Part shown: positions 1 through 5,376 of the stretch, piece by piece | How the letters are laid out: each line of letters starts with the position of its first letter | Numbering within the stretch: position 1 is the first letter of the stretch | From: JAJKIP01 sp040509055 | Lineage (GTDB): Bacteria; Bacteroidota; Bacteroidia; Chitinophagales; Chitinophagaceae | DNA: 25,834 bases | NCBI GenBank assembly: GCA_040509055.1 | Contig: JBEVLT010000357.1 | Location: 1-25,834, forward strand | Reading direction: 5' to 3' | Translations under genes and position numbers: made by a program | The notes under the pieces: generated by a model | The model's database searches: none | Seen by the model: only the letters and a program-made list of their open reading frames with translations | What the model was told of the DNA's origin: nothing

Positions 1-22
1 AACCGGAGCGGGGTCTTTTTTT
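1..22 (+). terminator. 3' part of a probable terminator of an upstream gene
   Basis: The window opens with a G/C-rich stretch (GGAGCGGGGTC) followed directly by seven T residues at 16-22. That is how the descending arm and U-tract of a rho-independent terminator would look, but the matching arm would lie before the window, so this cannot be confirmed. Confidence 0.3.
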
Positions 23-340
23 GTGCCTGCCCCAACCGGGTGACAGGTTACTCTTCTGCGTTTCCGGGATTAATGGTTCATTTCCTCCTGCCGGACAGGC
101 CGGCGGTGCCAGGGCCGCGAAAGATAGCCGGACGGTGCTGGCCCTGCACAGACTGGACATACCTGGTCGTTCCGCATTGCCACAGCCTGCCCTGCATTTC
201 GGGTGCGAGGAAAATGAATTCCTGAAAGATGACATACTGCGCCGGGGTGCAGAAAGGTTTCTGGACGCAGGTATTTTGCCCCGGTTTTGAAGATTTCCCG
301 AATTTGTTCACAACTAACTGAGAACAAAGCAAAAATTTCC
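23..340. other. Intergenic stretch with no supported gene
   Basis: Short open frames exist on both strands, but none has a recognisable domain, signal peptide or start context, and the reverse-strand ones run into the tRNA region. A 7-base inverted repeat (CAGGGCC at 109-115, GGCCCTG at 140-146) is the only structure noticed. I see no RNA gene here. Confidence 0.5.
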
Positions 341-351
341 CCTACAAAATT

Positions 352-380
352 TTTGCAGTATGCAAATTCCCTTACCTTTG
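352..380 (+). promoter_or_regulatory. Bacteroidota-type promoter of the tRNA-tuf operon
   Basis: TTTG at 352-355 is followed after 17 bases by TACCTTTG at 373-380, a full match to the Bacteroidota -33 (TTTG) and -7 (TAnnTTTG) elements. Transcription would start a few bases after 380, about 75 bases before the first tRNA. No equally good promoter is seen between the tRNAs and tuf, so one transcript probably covers the four tRNAs and tuf. Confidence 0.8.
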
Positions 381-384
381 CATT

Positions 385-398
385 CCCAAAATTTTGGG
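385..398. repeat. 14-bp perfect palindrome at the expected transcription start
   Basis: CCCAAAATTTTGGG is a perfect palindrome that begins about five bases after the -7 element, so it lies on the likely start site. It could be an operator half-site pair or a 5' hairpin; function is unknown. Confidence 0.6.
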
Positions 399-461
399 GT
401 AGTTCTTCATTGCGATGACTGCTCTCCACCCGGTGGAAATGCGGCTGAGCAAACAAAGATT

Positions 462-534
462 GCCACTTTAGCTCAGCTGGTAGAGCAACTGATTTGTAAT
501 CAGTAGGTCGTTGGTTCGATTCCGACAAGTGGCT
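462..534 (+). tRNA. tRNA-Thr (anticodon UGU)
   Basis: The acceptor stem pairs GCCACTT at 462-468 with AAGTGGC at 527-533, with discriminator T534. The anticodon stem 488-492/500-504 encloses the loop TTTGTAA with TGT at 495-497. The T-arm contains GGTTCGATTCC. The CCA end is not encoded. It is the first of four clustered tRNAs in the order Thr-Tyr-Gly-Thr before tuf, the same order as E. coli thrU-tyrU-glyT-thrT-tufB, which supports the assignment. Confidence 0.97.
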
Positions 535-613
535 CAGGGAAATCCCAATGGGTAAAATTCCAGGCCACAAGCCGGAGTTTGTGAGTCAGGATTTCTGGAT
601 TTAATTGACATAA

Positions 614-696
614 GGGCAAGTAGCCAAGTGGCCAACGGCAACAGACTGTAAATCTGTCCTCTTCGGAGTTCGGTGGTTCGAATCCATCCTTGCCCA
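614..696 (+). tRNA. tRNA-Tyr (anticodon GUA)
   Basis: The acceptor stem pairs GGGCAAG at 614-620 with CTTGCCC at 689-695, with discriminator A696. The anticodon GTA is at 648-650 within an ACAGA/TCTGT stem. A long variable arm (CCTCTTCGGAG region) makes the gene 83 bases, as expected for a class II tRNA such as tyrosine. CCA is not encoded. Confidence 0.97.
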
Positions 697-705
697 CAGT
701 TCTTT

Positions 706-756
706 GTTTGAAGGGTTTAAAAAGTTGAAGGAGTGAAACCTTTTAACTTTTCGAAC
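706..756 (+). repeat. Intergenic hairpin with a 9-base periodic arm
   Basis: Four related units starting with GT(T/G) occur at 706, 715, 724 and 733, exactly nine bases apart (GTTTGAAGG, GTTTAAAAA, GTTGAAGGA, GTGAAACC). The 3' half is an inverted copy: 720-731 pairs with 739-751 (12 bp with one bulge), and GTTTGAA at 706-712 can pair with TTCGAAC at 750-756. It starts 10 bases after tRNA-Tyr and ends just before tRNA-Gly. It may be an RNA-processing hairpin or a member of a repeat family; see also 2489-2521, 9957-10008 and 23410-23472. Confidence 0.6.
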
Positions 757-763
757 CTGTAAC

Positions 764-836
764 GCGGAAGTAGCTCATTTGGTAGAGCGATAGCCTTCCA
801 AGCTATAGGTGGCGAGTTCGAGCCTCGTCTTCCGCT
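764..836 (+). tRNA. tRNA-Gly (anticodon UCC)
   Basis: The acceptor stem pairs GCGGAAG at 764-770 with CTTCCGC at 829-835, with discriminator T836. The anticodon stem ATAGC/GCTAT encloses CTTCCAA, giving TCC at 797-799. The T-arm GAGTTCGAGCCTC is canonical. CCA is not encoded. Confidence 0.97.
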
Positions 837-855
837 CTGATTGAGTCGTATCAGT

Positions 856-900
856 CAGGAGTCAAATGAGGTGCTCATCCGGAGCTACTTATTTGACCTG
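856..900 (+). other. Inter-tRNA stem-loop
   Basis: GTCAAAT at 861-867 pairs with ATTTGAC at 891-897, extended by CAG 856-858 with CTG 898-900 across a two-base bulge. It separates tRNA-Gly from tRNA-Thr(GGU). There is no U-tract after it, so it is more likely a processing structure than a terminator. Confidence 0.4.
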
Positions 901-929
901 TATGACGCTGGCTCCAATGACTCAGATAA

Positions 930-1001
<72 letters not shown>

Positions 1002-1149
1002 CAGAATGTAGCTGTAGCCCGGCCGATGAGGAAGCCGGCCGCAGCAGGAAAGCAGGGTATACGCCTGCAGTGCGACAGGAAAAGATATTATGGTTGGCAG
1101 AAAAGCTGAAAACCAATAATTATAAAAACACAACTTAAAACAGATACAG

Positions 1150-2340
1150 ATGGCAACTAAAGAAACCTTCAAGAGGGACAAACCTCACGTTAACGTTGGT
1201 ACCATTGGCCACATCGACCACGGTAAAACAACGCTTACTGCCGCTATTACCACTATTCTGGCAAAGAAAGGTATGGCTGAAGCAAAGAAATATGACGAGA
1301 TCGATGCTGCACCTGAAGAAAAAGAACGTGGTATCACCATCAATACAGCTCACGTAGAGTACCAGACGGCTAACCGTCACTATGCTCACGTTGACTGTCC
1401 TGGTCACGCTGACTATGTGAAGAACATGATCACCGGTGCTGCCCAGATGGACGGTGCGATCCTGGTTGTTGCCGCTACTGACGGTCCCATGCCGCAGACG
1501 AAAGAGCACATCCTGCTGGCCCGCCAGGTAGGTGTACCGAAAATAGTTGTGTTTATGAACAAGGTGGACCTGGTAGACGATCCCGAACTGCTGGAACTGG
1601 TGGAAATGGAGATTCGTGACCTGCTGACCTTCTATGGTTTCGATGGTAACAATACCCCGATCATCAAAGGTTCTGCTACCGGCGCACTGGCTGGTGAAGA
1701 GCAATGGGTAAAAGCGGTAGAAGAGCTGATGGAAGCTGTAGACAGCTACATCCCGCTGCCTCCCCGCCCGGTTGATCAGGCGTTCCTGATGTCTGTAGAA
1801 GACGTGTTCTCTATCACAGGTCGTGGTACTGTAGCTACCGGCCGTATCGAAAGGGGCCGTGTAAAAACAGGTGAGCCCGTTGAGATCGTAGGTCTGGTGG
1901 AAGCCCCCCTGACTTCTACGGTGACAGGTGTGGAAATGTTCCGCAAGATCCTGGACGAAGGTGAAGCTGGTGACAATGCCGGTCTGCTGCTGCGCGGTAT
2001 TGAGAAAACCCAGATCCGCCGCGGTATGGTTATCTGCAAACCCGGCTCTATCACTCCGCACACCGAGTTCAAATGCGAAGTATACGTACTGAGCAAAGAA
2101 GAAGGCGGCCGTCACACTCCGTTCTTTAACAAATACCGTCCGCAATTCTACTTCCGTACAACAGACGTTACCGGTGAAGTAGAGCTGAATGAGGGTACTG
2201 AAATGGTGATGCCTGGCGATAACACTTCCCTGACCGTGAAGCTGATCCAGCCGATCGCGATGGAAAAAGGTCTGAAATTCGCTATCCGCGAAGGTGGCCG
2301 TACAGTGGGTGCCGGACAGGTGACCGAGATTTTAAAATAA
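1150..2340 (+). CDS. tuf: Elongation factor Tu
   Basis: 396 residues, the usual EF-Tu length. EF-Tu is the cytoplasmic GTPase that carries aminoacyl-tRNA to the ribosomal A site. The G-domain motifs are visible: GHIDHGKTT (residues 20-28, P-loop, with I in place of the more usual V), RGITI (switch I), DCPGHADY (G3) and NKVD (G4). The beta-barrel domains II and III follow, ending in GAGQVTEILK. The start is the ATG before ATKETF. The upstream sequence (AAAACAGATACAG) has no Shine-Dalgarno. It follows four tRNAs and is followed 70 bases later by tRNA-Trp, a very conserved arrangement. No strong dedicated promoter is seen, so it probably shares the tRNA promoter at 352-380. Confidence 0.99.
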   Translation: MATKETFKRDKPHVNVGTIGHIDHGKTTLTAAITTILAKKGMAEAKKYDEIDAAPEEKERGITINTAHVEYQTANRHYAHVDCPGHADYVKNMITGAAQMDGAILVVAATDGPMPQTKEHILLARQVGVPKIVVFMNKVDLVDDPELLELVEMEIRDLLTFYGFDGNNTPIIKGSATGALAGEEQWVKAVEELMEAVDSYIPLPPRPVDQAFLMSVEDVFSITGRGTVATGRIERGRVKTGEPVEIVGLVEAPLTSTVTGVEMFRKILDEGEAGDNAGLLLRGIEKTQIRRGMVICKPGSITPHTEFKCEVYVLSKEEGGRHTPFFNKYRPQFYFRTTDVTGEVELNEGTEMVMPGDNTSLTVKLIQPIAMEKGLKFAIREGGRTVGAGQVTEILK

Positions 2341-2357
2341 TCTCTATATTTGATACG

Positions 2358-2405
2358 TCAAAAGTCATTGGTTGAAGGATTTTCCCTGCAGCCGGTGACT
2401 TTTGA
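2358..2405 (+). other. Long stem-loop between tuf and tRNA-Trp
   Basis: TCAAAAGTCATTGG at 2358-2371 pairs with CCGGTGACTTTTGA at 2392-2405 over 14 positions, including two G-U pairs, around a 20-base loop. No T-tract follows; the tRNA begins five bases later. A role in separating the tuf mRNA from the tRNA by RNase cleavage fits best, but partial termination cannot be excluded. Confidence 0.55.
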
Positions 2406-2410
2406 TTCTT

Positions 2411-2481
2411 ACGGGCATAGTTCAATGGCAGAATAGCGGTCTCCAAAACCGTTGATGGGAGTTCGAATCTCTCTGCCCGTG
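2411..2481 (+). tRNA. tRNA-Trp (anticodon CCA)
   Basis: The acceptor stem pairs ACGGGCA at 2411-2417 with TGCCCGT at 2474-2480, with discriminator G2481. The anticodon stem 2436-2440/2448-2452 encloses CTCCAAA, giving CCA at 2443-2445. Position between tuf and secE is the common place for trpT in many bacteria. The 3' CCA end is not encoded. Confidence 0.97.
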
Positions 2482-2488
2482 CTGGAAC

Positions 2489-2521
2489 GTTTAATAGTTT
2501 AAAGTTTAAGGTTTAAACTTT
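2489..2521 (+). repeat. GTTTAA tandem array closing in an inverted copy
   Basis: GTTTAA occurs four times, at 2489, 2497, 2504 and 2511 (spacings 8, 7, 7). AAAGTTTA (2501-2508) is repeated inverted as TAAACTTT (2514-2521), giving an 8-bp A/T-rich hairpin. It starts 8 bases after tRNA-Trp and ends 6 bases before the secE start, so it forms most of the secE leader. Function is unknown; compare 706-756 and 9957-10008. Confidence 0.65.
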
Positions 2522-2527
2522 CACAAC

Positions 2528-2731
2528 ATGAACAAGATATCTCTCTACCTCAGGGACTCGTACAAAGAACTGACTGAGAAGGTGACCTGGCCCAACTGGG
2601 CACAGCTGCAGCAGTCCACGATGATCGTGCTGGGCGCCACCCTGGTCATTACCGGCCTGGTATGGCTGATGGACTTTGCGGCCGGCGGCGTGCTGAACCA
2701 ACTTTATAAAATGCTTTTCCCTGCTAAATAA
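2528..2731 (+). CDS. secE: Preprotein translocase subunit SecE
   Basis: 67 residues, the short single-span form of SecE found in many bacteria. SecE clamps SecY in the inner-membrane SecYEG channel. The amphipathic N-terminal helix carries the family motif around residues 12-24 (YKELTEKVTWPNW), followed by one membrane span at about residues 31-49. The stop codon overlaps the nusG start by one base (TAATG), indicating translational coupling. The position directly before nusG is the classical one and secures the call despite the small size. Confidence 0.96.
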   Translation: MNKISLYLRDSYKELTEKVTWPNWAQLQQSTMIVLGATLVITGLVWLMDFAAGGVLNQLYKMLFPAK

Positions 2732-3315
2732 TGGAAACGACAACAAATACACAACAGGATACCAAGCAGCAGGAGACCAAATGGTTCGTGCTGCGGGTGG
2801 TGAGCGGCAAGGAGCGCAAGGTGAAGGAATACCTTGACAAGGAGATTTCCCGCGGTGGCTGGAGCGAAGTGGTAAAGCAGGTATTCCTGCCGGTAGAAAA
2901 GGTGTATAAAGTACAGAATGGCAAAAAGGTAATGCGGGAGCGCAACTACTATCCCGGTTACGTGATGATAGAAGTGATCGACGGCAAACTGAGCGACGAC
3001 CTGCGCGATACCATCAAAAATACCAATAGCGTCATCCATTTCCTGGGCAAGGAGAACCCGATCGCCCTGCGCAAGGCGGAGGTAAACAAGATGCTGGGCA
3101 AGATGGATGAAATGGCAGAAGCCGGCGGCGTGAACATGATCGAGCCGTTTATCGTAGGGGAGACCATCAAGATCATCGAAGGACCGTTCAACGACTTCAA
3201 CGGCGTGATAGAAGAGGTGAACGACGAGAAGAAAAAACTGAAAGTAACCGTAAAGATATTCGGCCGTTCCACACCTGTAGAGCTGAACTACATGCAGGTG
3301 GAAAAGATCAGCTGA
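2731..3315 (+). CDS. nusG: Transcription termination/antitermination protein NusG
   Basis: 194 residues. NusG binds the RNA polymerase clamp, suppresses pausing, and links polymerase to Rho or to the ribosome. An N-terminal NGN domain covers about residues 14-120 (KWFVLRVVSGKE; YYPGYVMIEV), and a KOW domain covers about residues 138-192 (GETIKIIEGPFNDFNG). It shares one base with the end of secE (TAATG). It is followed 20 bases later by a strong hairpin terminator, so unlike the common arrangement it is not directly continuous with rplK; two unrelated genes lie between. Confidence 0.98.
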   Translation: METTTNTQQDTKQQETKWFVLRVVSGKERKVKEYLDKEISRGGWSEVVKQVFLPVEKVYKVQNGKKVMRERNYYPGYVMIEVIDGKLSDDLRDTIKNTNSVIHFLGKENPIALRKAEVNKMLGKMDEMAEAGGVNMIEPFIVGETIKIIEGPFNDFNGVIEEVNDEKKKLKVTVKIFGRSTPVELNYMQVEKIS

Positions 3316-3335
3316 TCCCGGATAACGATATTTTT

Positions 3336-3370
3336 AAAAGCCATTCTTTTACAAAGGGTGGCTTTTCTTT
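3336..3370 (+). terminator. Hairpin terminator after nusG
   Basis: AAAAGCCATTCTTT (3336-3349) pairs with AAAGGGTGGCTTTT (3353-3366) over 14 positions, including two G-U pairs, around the loop TAC, and is followed by CTTTATTTTG. This is a good intrinsic terminator shape, although the U-tract is interrupted. It ends only about 17 bases before the ATG of the next gene, so read-through or translational effects on that gene are possible. Confidence 0.75.
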
Positions 3371-3382
3371 ATTTTGTTTGCC

Positions 3383-5221
3383 ATGGCTGCGCGATTTAAA
3401 TTCCTGTTCTTCTATTTCCTGTCCTGGGTCGTGTTTTTCGAACTGCTCAGGGCGCTGTTCCTGGTTTATCACCGGGCCAAAACGGCAACGCTTTCCTTCT
3501 CTACCATACTGGCTGCTTTTACGCATGGTTTGCGCATGGACCTGTCCATGGCCGCCTATATCCTGATGCCGGTATGCCTGGTTGTATTGCTTTCTCTTGT
3601 GATCCCGTTTTTCCGCAGGTCGCTTTTTTACCATATCTACACAGCGGTTATTTTATTCGTGGTGCTGCTGGTGGCCCTGTGCGACCTGGAAATATACAAT
3701 GCATGGGGGTTCCGCATCGACGCCACCCCGCTGCTGTTCCTGGCCTCTCCCAAAGAAGCGCTGGCCTCTGTGAGCCACTTACCGCTGTTCTGGATCCTGC
3801 TTGGTTTCCTGGCCTGCTTTTTTGTGCTCCTGCTTGTTTTCAGGCGGGTGTTGCGCCGGATATTTTTCCGGTCGCCGCAAAGCAGGCCCGTGGTCACAGG
3901 GCTGCTGCTGCTGGGGCTGATGGCTGCGCTGGTGATCCCCATCCGAGGCGGCCTGCAGCTGGCACCGCTGAACCAGAGCAGCGTTTACTTTTCCACGAAC
4001 AACTATGCCAACCATGCCGCCATCAATGCACCGTGGAACCTGCTGCACAGCCTGTTCAGCAAGGGAATATCCGGCAAAAATCCTTACCAGTATATCGCCG
4101 AACCCCGCCGGCAGACCGTTATGGACAGCCTGTACAGGGGAGGGGGAACGCAGCAGCAGCTTACCGATTTTGCTTCCGCGCCCGTCAACGTGATCGTGGT
4201 GATCTGGGAGAGCTTTACGGAAAAAGCGACGCATAGCATTATCAACAACACCCCCGTTACGCCACGCTTCAACGGATTGAAGCAGGAAGGCATTTATTTC
4301 AGCAATGTATACGCCTGCGGCGACCGTACCAACAAAGGTGTGCCTGCTATCCTGAGCGGTTATCCCTCCATGCCCAATACCACGGTCATTCATTCTCCGG
4401 GTAAATCGGCCAAACTGAAAGTATTGTCGCAGGTATTCAAAGAGAAGGGATATGTAACGCCCTTCTTTTATGGCGGGGAACCCGAATTTGCCAATATCAA
4501 GTCGTACCTGCTGCATGGCGGGTTTGATCCCATCGTGGGCAAGGATGATTTTGCCGCAAAAGACATGAATTCCAAATGGGGCGCACATGACGGTGTAGTG
4601 ATGCAGCGCGTGGTAAGCGATTTGAACCGGTCGGCAAAACCGTTCTTTGCCGTGTGGCTTACCCTGAGCAGCCACGAGCCTTTTGAAGCGCCGGTCACCC
4701 CGGTTTTCAACGGCAACGACATGACCAGCAAATTCCTGAACTCGCTGCACTATGCCGATGCAGCGGTAGGAGACCTGGTGGAGCAATGCAGCCGCCAGCC
4801 CTGGTGGAGCAATACGTTGCTGATCATCACCGGCGATCACGGCCATCGGTTGCCGGAGACCGGTCACCAGGCTGATGATTTCCGTATCCCGATGCTGTGG
4901 CTGGGTGGAGCGCTGCAGCAAAAAGGCGTCGTGATAGATAAGGTGATGTCGCAGGCAGACATTGCCGCCACCCTGCTAAAGCAAGCCGGCCTGCCCGCCA
5001 ATGATTTTCCTTTCAGTAAAAATACCCTGGACCCTGCGGTGCAACCCTGGGCCTTTTTCTGCTTCAACGACGGTTTTGGCTTTGTCAACCAGTACGGCCG
5101 GCTGGTGTTTGACAACGTGGGAAAACAACCGATCAGCCAGGAAGGTATTGTCAATCCGGCGCTTACCGAGTCCGGCAAAGTGATGCAGCAATCTACCTAC
5201 GCGGATTTCCTGAAGAAATAA
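3383..5221 (+). CDS. LTA-synthase-like membrane sulfatase/phosphotransferase
   Basis: 612 residues from ATG 3383; a TTG nine bases upstream (3374) is also in frame but less likely. About five N-terminal membrane spans (near residues 5-28, 55-78, 82-105, 135-158, 170-188) precede an outward-facing alkaline-phosphatase-superfamily domain. Candidate catalytic and metal residues are E276 (WESF), T316 in DRTNKG as nucleophile, and D485/H486 in GDHGH. The plan is that of the LtaS/OpgB/MdoB group, which transfers phosphoglycerol or phosphoethanolamine to envelope glycans or lipids; the actual substrate cannot be read from sequence. It sits between nusG and the DUF5916 gene, replacing the usual nusG-rplK contact. 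No clear own promoter is seen; the preceding hairpin is only 17 bases away. Confidence 0.88.
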   Translation: MAARFKFLFFYFLSWVVFFELLRALFLVYHRAKTATLSFSTILAAFTHGLRMDLSMAAYILMPVCLVVLLSLVIPFFRRSLFYHIYTAVILFVVLLVALCDLEIYNAWGFRIDATPLLFLASPKEALASVSHLPLFWILLGFLACFFVLLLVFRRVLRRIFFRSPQSRPVVTGLLLLGLMAALVIPIRGGLQLAPLNQSSVYFSTNNYANHAAINAPWNLLHSLFSKGISGKNPYQYIAEPRRQTVMDSLYRGGGTQQQLTDFASAPVNVIVVIWESFTEKATHSIINNTPVTPRFNGLKQEGIYFSNVYACGDRTNKGVPAILSGYPSMPNTTVIHSPGKSAKLKVLSQVFKEKGYVTPFFYGGEPEFANIKSYLLHGGFDPIVGKDDFAAKDMNSKWGAHDGVVMQRVVSDLNRSAKPFFAVWLTLSSHEPFEAPVTPVFNGNDMTSKFLNSLHYADAAVGDLVEQCSRQPWWSNTLLIITGDHGHRLPETGHQADDFRIPMLWLGGALQQKGVVIDKVMSQADIAATLLKQAGLPANDFPFSKNTLDPAVQPWAFFCFNDGFGFVNQYGRLVFDNVGKQPISQEGIVNPALTESGKVMQQSTYADFLKK

Positions 5222-5319
5222 GATCCGCCTATCGGAGCTTCTTGCCTGTTAAAGCATTCTTAAACCGTTATGCTTTTCATAAAGTAAAACTTTCCTTTTG
5301 ACAAGCGGTAACAAAGTGG

Positions 5320-5331
5320 CGTACCGGTACG
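5320..5331. repeat. 12-bp palindrome upstream of the DUF5916 gene
   Basis: CGTACCGGTACG is a perfect palindrome 45 bases before the start codon of the downstream gene. It overlaps a poor -7-like match (TACGTTTA, 5328-5335) whose nearest TTTG (5297-5300) is too distant. It could be an operator, but a chance palindrome is possible. Confidence 0.35.
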
Positions 5332-5376
5332 TTTAATTTCGTATTACCGGCTGCGGTAAACCATAAACCACGTGTC

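Noticed and set aside
21..290. Possible small gene at the left edge
   Set aside because: No start context, domain or codon pattern supports it, and several frames are open on both strands in the same place.
1089..1096. TATGGTTG as a possible own promoter of tuf
   Set aside because: One mismatch to the -7 element and no TTTG at the -33 distance; the upstream operon promoter is far better.
1135..2145. Reverse-strand open frame opposite tuf
   Set aside because: It is antisense to a highly conserved gene, with no domain and a composition typical of shadow frames.
3779..4921. Reverse-strand open frame opposite the sulfatase gene
   Set aside because: The forward frame has catalytic motifs and membrane spans; the reverse one has none.
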